Assembly: GCA_907163375.1 (NCBI GenBank)
Contig: CAJQUW010003387.1
Span: forward strand, 363,166 to 427,165
DNA from: Prostheceraeus crozeri
Taxonomy: Eukaryota; Platyhelminthes; Polycladida; Euryleptidae
Length of the DNA: 64,000 bases
Reading direction: 5' to 3'
The position numbers were made by a program, and so were the translations under genes. Positions 1 to 12,231 of the stretch are shown one piece after another (position 1 is the first letter of the stretch; each line of letters begins with the position of its first letter). Under the pieces are notes generated by a model, which saw only the letters and a program-made list of their open reading frames with translations, did no database searches and was not told the origin of the DNA.

Positions 1-649
1 CCCAGGCCAATCCACAAAATATTGAAAACAGTGAAGCACCCAGACAAGCAATACTTAAGGGTGGTTCCTCTGGTGTTGGCGGGTGTGGAGGCTTACTGTG
101 TATTTTCTGAAGAAAAGAGTCATTATGACGGCTGATCACTACATCAACGTTTTAACACTAGAAAGACGGAGCGGTCAAAAATGACCGCTTTTGATTTTTG
201 AAGTTCAATAGAATGAGAACGATTTGCAGCAATAAACTGAAATTTTCTGACTTTTATTTATTTTTAGTGTTTAACAACACTATCACAAAATAAAAATGTT
301 ACTGCAGCCCACTTTCTTTGAATTGACATACCTACCTATAAAGACGAAGCGGTCAAAATTGACCGCTGAACAAATTAGTACAAAGGTATCTTCTCTCTTG
401 TCCTTTGCATGCCCTCTTTCTGCTTGTCTGTCTATCTGTACACACACGCACACCACAGTCGATTATTATTCATTTAGTGCTGCCATCACCGAATTAGACA
501 GGTCGTCTCTTCTTCCGTTTGACTAGGAGGGAAGTATTGGAACATGTAACGTAAATGAAATGGCACAATCTGATGACATAATACCATAGCAATCGAGCAA
601 TGACCAGCCAGTTCAACAATAAACACGCCAAATTGTGCAAAGTTTCGGT

Positions 650-925
650 GACTGTTACCAAACGGATCACACAGCAAGGCGACGCAGTCGATGTCAAGTT
701 CTACAGAGAAGTTTGTGAACTTTTTTCATGCGCCTGCTAACTTTTTTTAAAATGATCGGAGGGCCCAACATTATCGAGAAAACTTTTGCGCATTGATCTG
801 AATTCTTCAAATCTGAAGGAGTTGTGGCGATCGGAGCATTTTGAAGGAATTCAGAGCAATCCGCAAGCGACGCATGACTATTTTTCCTATCTCTGTAAGG
901 TAATAAAAATTTCTTTTTGCCCACT
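650..925 (-). repeat. dispersed repeat family A, copy 1
   Basis: About 270 bp that recurs inverted at 4028-4245 and 17908-18170. The shared landmarks are a segment reading ATTACCTTACAGAGATAGG on the repeat's forward strand, a pair of GAATTC sites around CTTCAGAT, and a tail containing TTCTCTGTAGAACTTGAC. It has no coding capacity, and I saw no terminal inverted repeats. It is probably a non-autonomous transposon or a fragment of a larger one. Confidence 0.7.
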
Positions 926-1213
926 CATTAAGTTCCTGCATGTGCCATCTGTTTGAATCAGTTTGCGCTTCTAGACAAGTGACACGATTAAGCAATCTAA
1001 TTCTGTGGCTGCCATACACACGCTCACGGCATTCATTCGTTATTTATTGACTGCTGCTGGCTGCCTTCTTATTTAGATCGATACACACACGCTCACCACA
1101 TTCATTTGTTATTCGGCTGTTGCCATAAACACACGCTCACCCAGTTATTCGATATTTGACTGCTGCTATTTCATATTGACTGGTGACTGTTATCTTTTCT
1201 CGACTGCATAACA

Positions 1214-2552
1214 ATGGCCCACGCCGACACTTCACAACGTCGATATACTGCTCAAGAAGCACTGCGCCGCTTTCAAGAAATATTTTCTGGTGAGTCTGGC
1301 AGCGATTCAGATGAAAATGATCCTGTAGAACTTATTGATGAACAATCAGATGAAGAATTTAGTGGAGATGAACCTACTCTTGATGTATCATCGTCGCATG
1401 ATGACGCAGTACAGGCTGACATCCCGGATCAACAACTGAGGGCACCTTCAGGCACTTTGTGGACAAATATTACAGGAGAACGCGGAGCAGGTCAGCTTCC
1501 TATTGCGCATGTTTTCCGAGCTCGAGCAGGACCCACACGCTATGCACTACGTTCTGCAACGACACCTATTGCTGCATTCAAACTGTTGATTGATCAACCG
1601 ATGCTCCAAACAATGCGACATCACACTGAAAATCATGGAAAATTAGATGACTCATCGTTTACCGTTTCTATCAATGAACTGGACTCCTTCATTGGTCTGC
1701 AGCTTGCTCGTGGAGTGCTTGTTGCCAAAAACACTTCTGTTTCGGATTGGTGGAATAAAATGTGGGGACCGCCTATATTTACAAAAACTATGTCGAGACA
1801 TATTCAAGTCAATTATGAAACATGTACGCTTTGACTCAAGGGCAACACGACACCGTGTACGACATGACAAATTTTGCCTCATTTCAGAAACATGGAATGC
1901 ATTCATCAGCAACTGTCAACGATGCTACGTTCCACACTGTTTTTGACATTTGATGAACAACTCCATCCATGTAAAACCGTAGTCCGTTTCTTCAATATAT
2001 ATGGCATCTAAGCCGGACAAGTTCGGGATAAAATTCTGGATAGTGGCAGACTCAGCTAGCAAATATATGTTCAATGCGATTCCTTATCTGGGGAAGGACC
2101 CCACCCGACCTCCTCATGTTGATGTGCCACATGACGTATGCATGAAGTTCCTAAGGCCTCTCTACAATCAAGGATACCATGTAACCACGGACAACTACTT
2201 CACTAGTGAAAAATAGGCCATCAGTCTCAAAAGCAAGCAAATTACCTTACTTGGTACTATACGCAAGCAGCGAAGAGAGATTCCAAAACAAAGTGAAATT
2301 CTACTGAGAGCATTCTACTGCATGCATAACTGTCGGTGGTTTTATCTCTCTTCCTCTCTCAGGGTCAGTCGCCGGAGTGTCTCCGAGATGGCAACGGTTG
2401 GCCAAAATCTAACACGAGCCACACATGATCAGCAATGGCTCGTTGATGTCATCGACAACTCAGCCAATCTATCAATGTGCAGTTCGCACGCGCCAGAACA
2501 GCTCGTCGCGGCCACTGCATGCAACCCACAGCGAAGCAATCCATCTCTGTGA
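1214..2552 (+). pseudogene. piggyBac transposase pseudogene (element 1)
   Basis: The start ATG at 1214 opens a 206-codon frame with the acidic, Ser/Asp-rich N-terminus typical of piggyBac transposases, then the conserved lead-in (ELDSFIGLQLARGVLV). The frame breaks near 1800 and the protein continues in a second frame (FKSIMKHVRFDSRA, about 1800-1945) and in later frames. First catalytic Asp region: TFDEQLHP (about 1950). Next comes KPDKFGIKFWIVADSA (about 2010), and the second catalytic Asp region VTTDNYFTS (about 2190-2210). An in-frame TAG at 2214-2216 follows, after which the frame still reads LLGTIRKQRREIP. The third catalytic Asp and the Cys-rich C-terminus are not recognisable. At least two frameshifts and one nonsense codon make it inactive. 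Confidence 0.88.
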
Positions 2553-2997
2553 TTCATCCCGGGCGAAGGCAAGGAAATCTTTACGAGTGACTGGCTAATC
2601 ACGGCGTGTCTGACAAACGCGTATTTGTTTACACATGCATACCTTCATTTCTTCATTATTTGAATTCTTTATCATTTTTATCAAAGTGACTCCTAGATTT
2701 GAACCCACCGGGTACTTTGCACATATGCTGCATACTATAAGGTACACCGATGCCAAGACTGATTTTTGCCCCGGAAACGGTTTGAAGCACACTACGCCAC
2801 TGCAGCCTACTAAGAATTTATTCGATTATGTGATTGATGAACGAAATTTACTTTTTTGATGCATGCGCGAACTTTGATGCTTGAACTTTTGATGAATACT
2901 CTATGATAATGACATCAAAGAATGATCAATTTCAATAAATTTTTAAAAACTTTATAGCCTTCCAGGTGTTTCAGTTATGTTTTATATTACGTTCATA
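2553..2997. other. gene-free stretch
   Basis: Remnant downstream of the piggyBac relic. It holds short open frames without family signatures and a poly(A) signal AATAAA near 2934. I see nothing else. Confidence 0.5.
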
Positions 2998-3660
2998 TTC
3001 TGACAATGACAACAACGATTACTTATAACAGTGCCACGAAAACAATAACTAAATATGCGAATTATCAAAAACAAATATGCGAATACTTTTAAGAAGAGAG
3101 ATCCAAAATTTAGCCTAGATTTTGATTTAATCTAAGAGTTTTATCATTTATTAATAAAGATTCTACTATACGAGCTTTACATTCGCTACGTCCGCGAATT
3201 TAACCGAAAGACAATTATTGATGACAGTAATGCATTTTTCACATATGTTCAGATGGCTGCTTATAAGCGGTACCGCTGAGTTACTTCGTGTAATGTATTC
3301 TTTTATTCTTTGATGTAATCTGAGTTTCGTTTGTCCCAAGTATCACGATGCCCACTACTTGAGAGAGACAAACGAAACGCAGATTACATTAAAGTATAAA
3401 AGAACACATACGAGGTAGCTGTTGTAAGCAGCCATCTGAGCATAGTGCAAATTGTAGTACTGACATCAATCATTGTTTTTCGGTTAAATACACAGAATTA
3501 TTGAATTTTGAAACTCATATAGTAAGACTTTGTTCATAAATGATAAAACTCCTAGATTCAATCAAACCCTGTCTTAGTGGTAAATCTCTTTTCCTATAAG
3601 TATTCGAATATTTATTTTTGATTATTGTCATATTTTATCGCTGTTGCCATCATCAGCCAT
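2998..3660. mobile_element. foldback (long inverted repeat) element
   Basis: The left arm (about 3052-3344) is the reverse complement of the right arm (about 3360-3655) with moderate divergence. Matching landmarks include TCAGATGGCTGCTTA near 3250 opposite its complement near 3430, and GAGTTTTATCATTTAT near 3136 opposite its complement near 3540. Only about 15 bp separate the arms. There is no open frame, so this is a non-autonomous foldback or MITE relic. Confidence 0.8.
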
Positions 3661-4027
3661 TGATAATGATGCTTATTCATTAGTTGCAGCTCTGAAAAAA
3701 CCATTTCAATTTTTTATTTCATAATGTGTTAAGAAAGGATGCGCCATGCTCTTTAAAACCCCAAAACAGATTCTGTGCATGCGCATGTGAAAGACATGCT
3801 CCAACCACTGGATGACTGTGCAAGCCTTGTTTACCGCTTATGATAGAATAATCCTCCAAAAGTTACGTTCTAGTCAACTAATGAATGAGGCAATGAATCA
3901 GATTGGTAGTGTGTCCAATTGCGAGGATTTGCGCCTTGCTGGTGAGTAGAAACCACAGAATTAAATATTTTGTTTATTAAATTGCATTACAATTCGAAAT
4001 CGACGCCACATCGAGGAACCTGTTAAG
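3661..4027. other. gene-free stretch
   Basis: AT-rich sequence between the foldback and repeat family A. No coding or repeat structure was seen. Confidence 0.5.
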
Positions 4028-4245
4028 TGGGCAAAAAGGAATTCCTATTACCTTACAGAGATAGGAAAAGAGGCTTGCGTCGCTTGCCTATTAATGTGAG
4101 TTCCAGCAAAGTGCTTCGATTGCCACAATTCCTTCAGATTTGAAGAATTCAGATCATTGCGCACAAGTTTTCTCCATAATGTTGGCCCTTCCGATCATTA
4201 TTAAAGAAAGTAGCAGGCGTACGAAAATTAGTTCACTTGATGATT
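4028..4245 (+). repeat. dispersed repeat family A, copy 2
   Basis: Same family as 650-925 and 17908-18170. This copy starts with the ATTACCTTACAGAGATAGG landmark and stops before the TTCTCTGTAGAACTTGAC tail seen in the other two, so it is 3'-truncated. Confidence 0.65.
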
Positions 4246-4637
4246 TCATCATCGTCTTCTCACCATTCCTTACTGCATAGTGCATGTACTGAATCGAATG
4301 TTAACTAGACGATGTGTGTTTTGGCGTGTACGAAGTGATATCACAGCACTAACGCATCTCTCACTGGCTCTTACTGACAGCTTATTGTTTGCCATTTCCA
4401 AAAGCAAGCGATACACGAATTATCCATTCGAGAAGGAGCAAGTTGTCTAATTCTGTAATGTGCCATTTCGATACTAAGGTTACATGCAAATCATCTTTCT
4501 AGGAAACCGAAGCGTGCGCAGATGAATCTAATTCTGTGGCAGAAACATTTTTCTGAAAGCATTTATGCTCACTTTTCTAATAATAATAATTTCACTTTTC
4601 ACATCAATTTGACATAAAATAGTTATTTACACAACAA

Positions 4638-4756
4638 GTGCAAAGTATCCAGCTTTATTACATTTTTTGAGATCAACATGTCTATGCACGAGCCCGAAGG
4701 GCGAGGGCATAGTTTGTTGATCGAGAAAAATGCAATTAAGCTGGATATCTTTGCAC
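4638..4756. repeat. short hairpin repeat
   Basis: An inverted repeat. The left arm (4638-4680, containing TATCCAGCTT and GATCAACA) pairs with 4708-4756. The loop carries a smaller palindrome-like motif, GAGCCCGAAGGGCGAGG. It is probably a small MITE. The rest of 4246-5142 shows nothing codable. Confidence 0.6.
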
Positions 4757-5142
4757 GAGTTCTGTAAGTAACTTTATATTTCACAGAACTACCAGAATCT
4801 ATGATCATGATCCTTAACATGATTTGAAAATCAAACCAAAGCAATTTTGAAATCAGATAGCCTGCTTCTCTGTCCATTGTTATCGTCATTTCCCTGTTGT
4901 GATCTATGTAAAAAGGTTCAATGATATCTGAAAATGCATTTAATATAACTCATAAAGTATCGAAACAATGAGAAAAAGTGTCCAGACAATGAAAAGTGTC
5001 CAGACAATATTAAAATCAAAAATTCACTGTACAGTTATTGAATATTTGGATCGTATTTCCTGTGGATTGCGCCACCATGTTCATCATCTGGTTTATTTGT
5101 TCCGTGTTTACTGTTCTCGTAATTGTTTCTTCGGGTTTATGT

Positions 5143-6426
5143 TCATGCTTTTTTCTGGTTATTTGGTTCATTATTTGACAAAACACTTGCTATGCGGCGC
5201 TTGCGGCTGTCTGACGGCCGGTCATATCCATCGATACTTGCTGCATCCTTATGTCCAGTTAGCAACGCTATTTCCTGATTTGTGAGACCCTTTTCTTTTC
5301 CTTTGGTAATGGTCGTGCATCTTATACAATGGTTGGTGTACATTTTTGACAATTCCAATTTCTTTGATAAAGTTTTCATAAAATGGCCCAACCAATGTTC
5401 CCCTCGAACTTGGCTTCGGCTGAAAATCAGTTTGTTATTTTTGTTGCTCAATGGTCGGGGGAAAAGATTGTCTGAATTTGGAGTTCCTTGGCTCAGCAGC
5501 TTCAAGTAAATTTCAATGGCTTCGATAGCTCGAGTATCATATATTCCGCCAATTCGTTTGGATTAATATTCTTTCAATTTCAAACTGGGTCTTGTGTTTT
5601 TTCTTATGTTGTCGCTGTCTTTTGATGATACTTCTACAAATTTTTGTCCTCAGAATCGGTACAAATAGAAACATCACTTCGGCGAAGTCGCCTAAATTCT
5701 TCTCTTCCTCTTGCACCAAGGAAATAGAGAAAAGAAAAAATGACTTTTTTCGTGTAAAATGGTTTTTCGTGTAAATGACTTGTTAATTTTTGTTAAATCA
5801 TTCTCTTTAATTGAAACATATTCAGTTGGTCTTCCTCCATTTGATAACCATAAGGCTGACATCGTTGTTAGCATTCGATTTGCCTGACTGAACTCTTCTC
5901 CGCTTATTATGTTGACATTTCGATTCAGTGCTATAGTGAGGTAACGATGAATGCCAGCTCGCATACATCGTAAACTTTGGGGACTATAATATTCGTTCTT
6001 TTTAGTCTTTAGCTCTCTATAAAACCATCTCAACAGGCCATTCAGTCTTTCTTCAGAAATGGTCTTTAAATCAACTTCGATCTGTTTTTCTATTAAAAAG
6101 TCCATAAATCTTTTGGAATGTTCTCTCTCTTGCTCCGATGATGATGCAGATTTCATTCTGATTTCTAACGCATCCATTTCCGCGATCGCATCCTCTGGAA
6201 TTTGACACTGTTGCTCATTTCTTTCTACTGGTTCGTTCAATATTTCCTTTATTTCATTCAATTCTAGATTTGTAATCATGCTATTTGGAAATAGACTGAA
6301 ATCAATTATAGGCATGTTATCCCAGTCGACGTCCATCGTATTGCCAGATATCGTTAATGTTGATAAATGATTACTTCTTATTTCTGTGCTTATCTCAATA
6401 ACATAGATACTGGATTTGAATTTCAT
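5143..6426 (-). pseudogene. Crypton-like tyrosine recombinase pseudogene
   Basis: Read from 6426 leftwards. A 244-codon N-terminal frame (6426-5692) contains the core-binding-type module of Crypton and KIAA1958-like recombinases (LLRWFYRELKTKKNEYYSP, then SLRCMRAGIHRYLTIALN). After a frame-broken middle (5692-5505), a C-terminal frame (5505-5143) carries the catalytic end: the H-x-x-R block in YTNHCIRCTTIT, the TGHKDAASIDGYDR block supplying the second His and the nucleophile Tyr. Family proteins cut and rejoin DNA through that tyrosine. The first catalytic Arg is not clear. The middle holds at least one frameshift and stops, so it is inactive. No termini were found, and Cryptons leave few. 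Confidence 0.8.
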
Positions 6427-6800
6427 TGTCTGGATACTTTCATCTTGATTATTCTGAACATAGAAATATCGATAACAATGATATGTTGGACTCTAAATTC
6501 ATCTAGCAATGTCGTCCGCTATTGCGGACTCCATTGTTGGACTCATTTATCGTCCAACATCTCTACATTGTACATGCAGATTCTATGCATGATTTTCGTT
6601 GTAGAGGATGAAAAACTTCTATGTGTTAATGTATTTCAATGAAGGAGTGCAATAAAGACTGTTTATTGCACTCTTTGAAATTTATGCACACTTTGGAAAG
6701 CATAAACTATATTATGGAAGCAATAACCATAGAGATTATAGCACTGTGAAATATAAATTATCTTATTTGCGATATTGGAATCATAGAGTAGGAATATTAA
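6427..6800. other. gene-free stretch
   Basis: AT-rich spacer upstream of the recombinase relic. A near-repeat of TCGTCCAACA/TTGGACTC occurs around 6485-6560. No gene was seen. Confidence 0.45.
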
Positions 6801-7598
6801 TTAGGTAGAGTAGCAACTCTGCATTTATTAAATCCCCAATGTGCATACAGTTTCGATTTCATTCAATGAACATGAGTCGAGACCTAGCACCACATGCAAG
6901 ATATGCAAATTTTTACATCTTTAGAGAAATGTACAAGAATTTGACTCATCATGATAGCAATACAGAATAAAGAAAAGTATTCCACAAATCCTTCATGTCA
7001 TGGCAACTTGGAGAGGTAAGACAGTTTGCTAAATTAGAAATTTGATGGGTTGTCATTAATAAAAGCTCAGCTTTGTTACAATGAGATTGTTTTCTTTAGC
7101 GTGATCATAGCACAAACTGCCATTGAAAGGGCAGCACAGTGAACTACAAAAGATGTAAATGGGTCCACATTACTATTCAGATTCAAGAAATGACGCCCTG
7201 TGAATCATAAGATCATGCCGCTGGAAATTGAACTAAAATGGTGACATCTCAGCCAAGAAGCTCTCAATAAGCTTGATCTCAACCTCTCCTTAAAGACTTG
7301 CAGGGACTTGCATTATGCAGTTCATGAAATTTCCTTGATCATCAGCTTAATTTCCACTTAATTAGGCTGCTTGTTAGCAAATATTCATTCCTTTTGATAT
7401 GACATCCAACTTGTTTCATACTACTTATAAAAGGGCTTCATGTCGGTAGCATGTAAATTTGCAAAAATTTAGCTTTTTGAAAACTGTCCATATCTTTTGG
7501 ACTACAGGAATGTGATCTCCGTAAAAAATGAATCTTTTCATACAAAACTTTCATTGTATACAGATACTTTTTTGAGTGAACACTCCTCTACCTATGTA
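6801..7598 (+). mobile_element. short-TIR element, left copy of an inverted pair
   Basis: This ~790 bp unit begins TAGGTAGAGTAGCAACTC and ends GAACACTCCTCTACCTA, so its own ends are imperfect inverted repeats (TAGGTAGAG). It has no coding capacity. It is the mirror image of 7640-8427: for example AAATCCCCAATGTGCATAC at its left end faces its complement near 8365, and the block around ATGTCGGTAGCATG (7440) faces its complement near 7790. Confidence 0.75.
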
Positions 7599-7639
7599 TA
7601 CTCACCTTGGAATAGTTGATTGCATATAGTAGGGATATA

Positions 7640-8427
7640 TAGGTAGAGTGTCGACTCAAAAAGTATCTGTATACAGAAAAAATCTTTATATCAAGCGATT
7701 CAGTTTTTTTTGAGATTACGCTCCCGTGGTCCAAAAAATTATTTGAGCAGTTTTATAAAAGTCAAAATTTTGCAAATTTGCCTGCTACCGACATGACGCC
7801 CTTATATAAGTAGTATGAAACAAATTGGACTTCAAAAGGAATGAATATTTGCTTAATAAGCATCCTACTAAACGGAAATTAAGCTGATTGTCGAGGGATT
7901 TTCATGATCCGTATAATAATGGAAGTCTTCATGAGAAAGTTGAGATATTATTCGTGCTTTCTCGGCCGAAATTTCAAGTTTTTAATTCAATTTTCGTCAA
8001 GATTTTCTGATTCAATAAATTCATGCTTCATTTCTTGAATCTGAATAGTCATGTGGACCCATTTACATCTGTCAAAGTTAATTGAAGTCATTGTCTTTGA
8101 TTGTGATTTTGCTCTGCCAATGGAAAATTGCCTCTGATATGATTACGCTTAAGAAAATACTATTCGCTAAGCAGTACCAATCGAATTGCTAATTTGACAA
8201 ACATCAACTCTCCAAGGCTGTCATCACACTGAGAATATGTAATACCATCATTCCTTCTGCATCACTATAATGATCAGCGTATTCAATTCCGTGGTCAAGT
8301 CCTCAAAGCTGCAAACATTTGCATACCTCACATTTCGAAACAATATCCCCCTCGAGTTCATTTAATAAAATCGAAAATGGATACACATTGGGGATTTGAT
8401 AAATGCGGAGTTACCACTCTACCTATA
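7640..8427 (-). mobile_element. short-TIR element, right copy of an inverted pair
   Basis: Inverted partner of 6801-7598, about 40 bp away. It starts TATAGGTAGAGTGTCGACTC at 7636 and ends in ACTCTACCTATAG. The pair forms a ~1.6 kb palindrome. The two copies differ by many substitutions, so they are old. Confidence 0.75.
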
Positions 8428-9229
8428 GTTGCTAGTGGTGGCAGACACTTGAAAATTCATCCTTAGTGCATCTTCATGATCAGATCATTTGAAGACATCA
8501 TCAGATGACCCGATGTGGCAGCTAGTCATGCAACGTCGTCTAAAATATTCGCGGAAATGGTGATTATTATTATCATCATTCATCTGATTTTTCCTCTTTA
8601 GGGAATCCGTAAAAACCACGCTCACATGCTTTTAGATTAAAATTATTAGAAGTTATTTGTTTGAAAGTTTCGCACCGTCGTGGACGACATTTATTTCTTG
8701 TGTCCTATTATCATGCCAAGTCACAATTATTATAACAGATTGAAAGCGGCAGATCAGATGATTATGAGAACAGAAGTATTCAATCATGGAGAATTCGAAT
8801 GCTTATCTGGAATGCAAAATCAGTTATTCCCGATGAAAACCGTGGAAATGAGTTTTCAAGATACAACTGCAAGCCAAATGGCGCCAAATACAGTTAATAG
8901 CGCAATCTATTGAGTCAGTTTTAAGAAAATTTAATGTTTGATTTGTGCGATTTATTTACTGTCTGTCTCCCAATTATTTCAATGCTTCAGTAACATCTAG
9001 ACATTATTAATTCACCGGAAAGATATTGAACCCGATGTCGACATGTGAAGCAAATGGAACAAATTTTTCCTCAAGGATATCATTCAAGTTTTGGGTCATT
9101 TCCCTGAGAGTATGATGAAGAGCAAGTGTAACTCGTAAAAGTTTCGACAATTTTCATCGATTGCCGAGTATTTGGAGTTTCCGCTCCTGTGATTATTGTG
9201 TTTAGCCCAGAAATCCGACTTTTCGCTTC
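8428..9229. other. gene-free stretch
   Basis: No convincing gene. A 77-codon open frame at 8680-8913 has no recognisable features. Confidence 0.4.
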
Positions 9230-9665
9230 GTTCTAGTTAGGCCGGAGACATACAGAATAAACCACAAGCCATAAGTTATAATTTCCAATTTTTTTTCCCT
9301 GACAGGTAATACAAGCAGGGGGAGGAAGAAAATAGATGATACTTTTCTAATATTTGCAAGAGCATAAACCATAGTAAAGCTGAGGCACAAAGAATTATAT
9401 CACAACTTCGATTCTATTGAAGATAATCGCCCTAGGATTCTCAAACAGGTGGCGGTTTATTGCTTATTGCTTATGATTTATGGCTTCTGGCTTGCGGTTT
9501 ATCGTGTGTGCCTCCGGCCTTTGTGAGACTAAGATGGACACTAGACTGGAAGCAGACATGATAAGCCGCAAGCCAGAAGCTGCAAATAGAGCTTCAACAC
9601 TAAAGTTCCAATGACAGCAGGCGTACAGAATAAGCTATAAGTCATAAGCAATATGCAAGTCACAA
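9230..9665. repeat. inverted-repeat rich segment built on GCTTATG/GCTTCTGGCTTGCGG motifs
   Basis: Segments at 9236-9290, 9458-9515, 9560-9590 and 9625-9660 are built from the same words: CATACAGAATAA, CCATAAG, GCTTATG, GCTTCTGGCTTGCGG and GCCTCCGGCC. The 9459-9500 and 9562-9590 pieces are inverted copies, as are 9459-9480 and 9635-9656. It looks like a nested relic of a palindromic MITE family. No gene was found. Confidence 0.55.
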
Positions 9666-11017
9666 AAGACAAGACATGAAATTCCATTACGTCGTCGCAA
9701 CCCAAGATGAACCAACAGGACGCCGAGTCGGTGATCTTCTGCGAATCCCTTCCTCAAGTCTATATTCGGATTTTAAAAACGACTGCTTTCTGCATTTTCC
9801 TTGTCTGAACGCGATCGTGCTGTGCGCTTCTGGAAGATCTTGGCGACAGAAAAATCTACCCCTCGTGAACCAGATTGTGTCACTCGCTGGAACTTGCAAT
9901 CGCGATTTTATTCACCGTGAAATTTTCCTTTGAATCCATCCGAGCTATCGTCGTTTCATCTAACACGAGTGACTTGTGTGATCTTGTTGCAGAAGCTGCT
10001 AGATATTTTTTTTCGTCTTGTTCTCCGATTGAAACGGCCGCTACTACCACATTTGTACCATCTACCGAACTCCAGGCCGCTAATCGTCGTCAACGACGTA
10101 CCCACATTCCTCCTCGATCAGCTCCATCTGCTAGATACTTGTGTTTCCACCCGAAATGTTTCTATTTTGTTGTCACTGATTTGTGATAACAATTTGTAGA
10201 TGTAAAGCATAATTATATATTTACTCCTTCCTGAAATTGCAATCGCTAATGCTTCATCGTAAAGTCAATCATTATTTGAGAAATTCATTGCCGAGCCGCA
10301 TTACTGCAACAACATTCGACTGGTAAATACCATCATACACATGTTGCCGTGACAGCTGTCTCAAGCAGACTTCATAATGGTTTCTTCCAATTCATTCAGA
10401 TTTTTGAATGATATTACAGGTCTGCTTTGGAAGAGTATGTCTGACGTCAACAATTGTATTTGTCATATATTGCATTGAAATTGTATTATATTGTCAATAT
10501 AATTTGAGCATTTATAGAATCCATTTCATTTTCATTTTATTCATTTATGGGAAATACTATTTCTGTAATTGATAAGTAGAAGGTAATAAGTTGGGAATTA
10601 GGCGACTTGTGACTGGAGAAAATGGGGTAGCTGAAGATATTTAAACGAGATGAGACCACTAAAAGTGCAGTATTACTCGCTTAAACCTCAGAGACCTGAG
10701 TTTTTTCACATCCTCTGAGACCTGAGGGGGAGGCCAGTGTGCCCTTTTTACAAATTCTTAGTTTAGCTGCTTAAATCGATATCAAATTATTAGGAGAGTT
10801 GATTTTAAGTAAAACAATAATGTTTGCGTGTACCAAGTCGATGTAATTAATCCTCTGAGTGTCTCACTTCTGAGTGTCTTCTGAGTCACTCTGTCTTCAC
10901 TCTGAGTGTCAGTCTTCTCGGTAAACACATGCGAAAATGTGTGTTTTTGTAATTCAACGATATTTAGCACGGTATCGGTTGTACTAAGAGTGGGTTTTAC
11001 TATGTTTGCTGTCGCCA
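9666..11017. other. gene-free stretch
   Basis: Several overlapping open frames of 70-103 codons (9676-10199) fall in a slightly more GC-rich patch, but none shows a family signature. At 10840-10920 there are short repeats of TCTGAGTGTC. Nothing else is supportable. Confidence 0.4.
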
Positions 11018-11496
11018 CACTAGGTGACATGCCACGCGTGATTCACGGGTACTTACGGAACACCCCAAACATCCGTGGTTAAGGACATTCTATTCTTCTA
11101 CCCGCGTACATACGCGCTGCACCAAGAGTCAGAAATCACTTGATCTGGTGCTGTTAAAACATGGAAAATGTTTATGAATACGCACGGGCGAGCGTTTATA
11201 GTTTGCGAGTCGTCTACGGTTGTCTGCGCTGCCGCTTGAACCACTAAGATGAACCGCTACGCATGCTCTGTCTTCCCTGAGCATGAAATTGAGGTCCTAT
11301 CACATTGCTTAGCCTCTGATGCATGCAGACACATGAGACGCAAAGTCTATATAACAGGACTGCCAACTATACTAACTTATATAACTTACGTATATTGCAG
11401 CAATATCCCGCATAGCCACGAATGTTTGGGTCATGTGTAATTACGCGTGGCTCACGCGTGAATTACGCGTGATTGAGCGTGGCATGTCACCTACTG
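11018..11496 (+). mobile_element. MITE family B, copy 1 (TIR TAGGTGACATGCCACGC)
   Basis: A 479 bp element with inverted termini. The left end is CACTAGGTGACATGCCACGC, and the right end is the complement of CAGTAGGTGACATGCC. Both ends carry several ACGCGTGAATTACGCGT-like sub-terminal repeats and a CCGTGG block. A second, inverted copy is at 34010-34473. It has no transposase and is therefore non-autonomous. Terminal CA and a MITE-like size fit hAT- or piggyBac-class elements, but I could not see a target duplication. Confidence 0.8.
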
Positions 11497-11498
11497 TA

Positions 11499-12231
11499 AT
11501 AGTCCGGCAACCACAACGAGGTTCTGCAGGGAACTAGGCCGAAAGTGAGACTTTCACAGAATAATGAACACCCTATTCCTACTTCGGATCGGCACGTTTG
11601 CAGAGCTCTAGTGAGTTCCTCTTCTTGTCAGACAAGATCAAAGAAAGCCACATGTAAATCCAATGGGATTGCAGTTTTTTGTTAAAATGAATTTTTCTGT
11701 GTTTTCTCCGATAAAGTACTAAGCCCAGAGTCATAATTTTTGACATGGAATGTCTTCAGGTCATCTCCTATGATATGCATGTGCTTTTATCATGCATCTA
11801 ATCGGCAATGTGTGAGAATGTGGTTGAATGTGGATAAAGTTGCTCAAAATGTTTGTGTTTGCCGACATTATCTGAGCCAAATGAGCCATTATAGCTCGCC
11901 AAATCTGAATGTGTTTAGCTTTACAAACAGGGATACATCAAAAAGAAAGGAAATGACCTGAAGACATTCCATGCAAAACACTATGACTCTGGGCTTAGTA
12001 CTTTTCGTTTAATCAGAGAAAACATACAAAATTTCATTTAAGCCAAAAAATGCAATCTGCGTCCTATTGGATTTACATGTGTTTTTCTTTGATCCTGTCT
12101 GACAAGAAGAGGCACTCACTAGAACTCGGCAGACGCGTAGATTCGTAATAAGCATAGGGTGTACATCATTCTGTGAAAGTCTCACTTTCGGCCTCGTTCC
12201 CTGCAGAAACTCGTTGTGGCTGCCGGACTAT
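11499..12231. mobile_element. foldback element with ~250 bp arms
   Basis: The ends read ATAGTCCGGCAACCACAACG on the left and its near-complement on the right (CCGGACTAT at 12231). The left arm (11499-11765) pairs with 11945-12231, and landmarks GTGAGACTTTCACAGAAT and ATGTCTTCAGGTCAT face their complements. The loop of ~180 bp has no homology I recognise. It abuts MITE B copy 1 with a 2 bp gap. Its TIR start resembles that of the 20684-21567 element (ATAGT-C-GGCAA). Confidence 0.8.

Larger units (their letters stand above)
152..2942 (+). mobile_element. piggyBac-like element 1, decayed
   Basis: A TTAA at 152-155, the piggyBac target, is followed by a short palindrome in which an AGCGGTCA half and a TGACCGCT half face each other (about 170-190). 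A second copy of the same palindrome lies at 346-367. Such sub-terminal palindromes are usual in piggyBac ends, and a piggyBac transposase relic follows. I could not find a matching right terminus. The right limit is placed after a poly(A) signal near 2934, just before a foldback element, and is uncertain. The stretch 370-1210 holds no gene. It contains a dispersed repeat (650-925) and three loose copies of a ~65 bp unit containing ACACACGCTCAC (about 1013, 1081 and 1128). Confidence 0.55.

Noticed and set aside
8680..8913. 77-codon plus-strand frame
   Set aside because: Met-rich but featureless; no promoter, splice or homology clue.
9676..10199. Overlapping frames of 70-103 codons
   Set aside because: Several competing frames on both strands in a GC-richer patch; none resembles a known protein.
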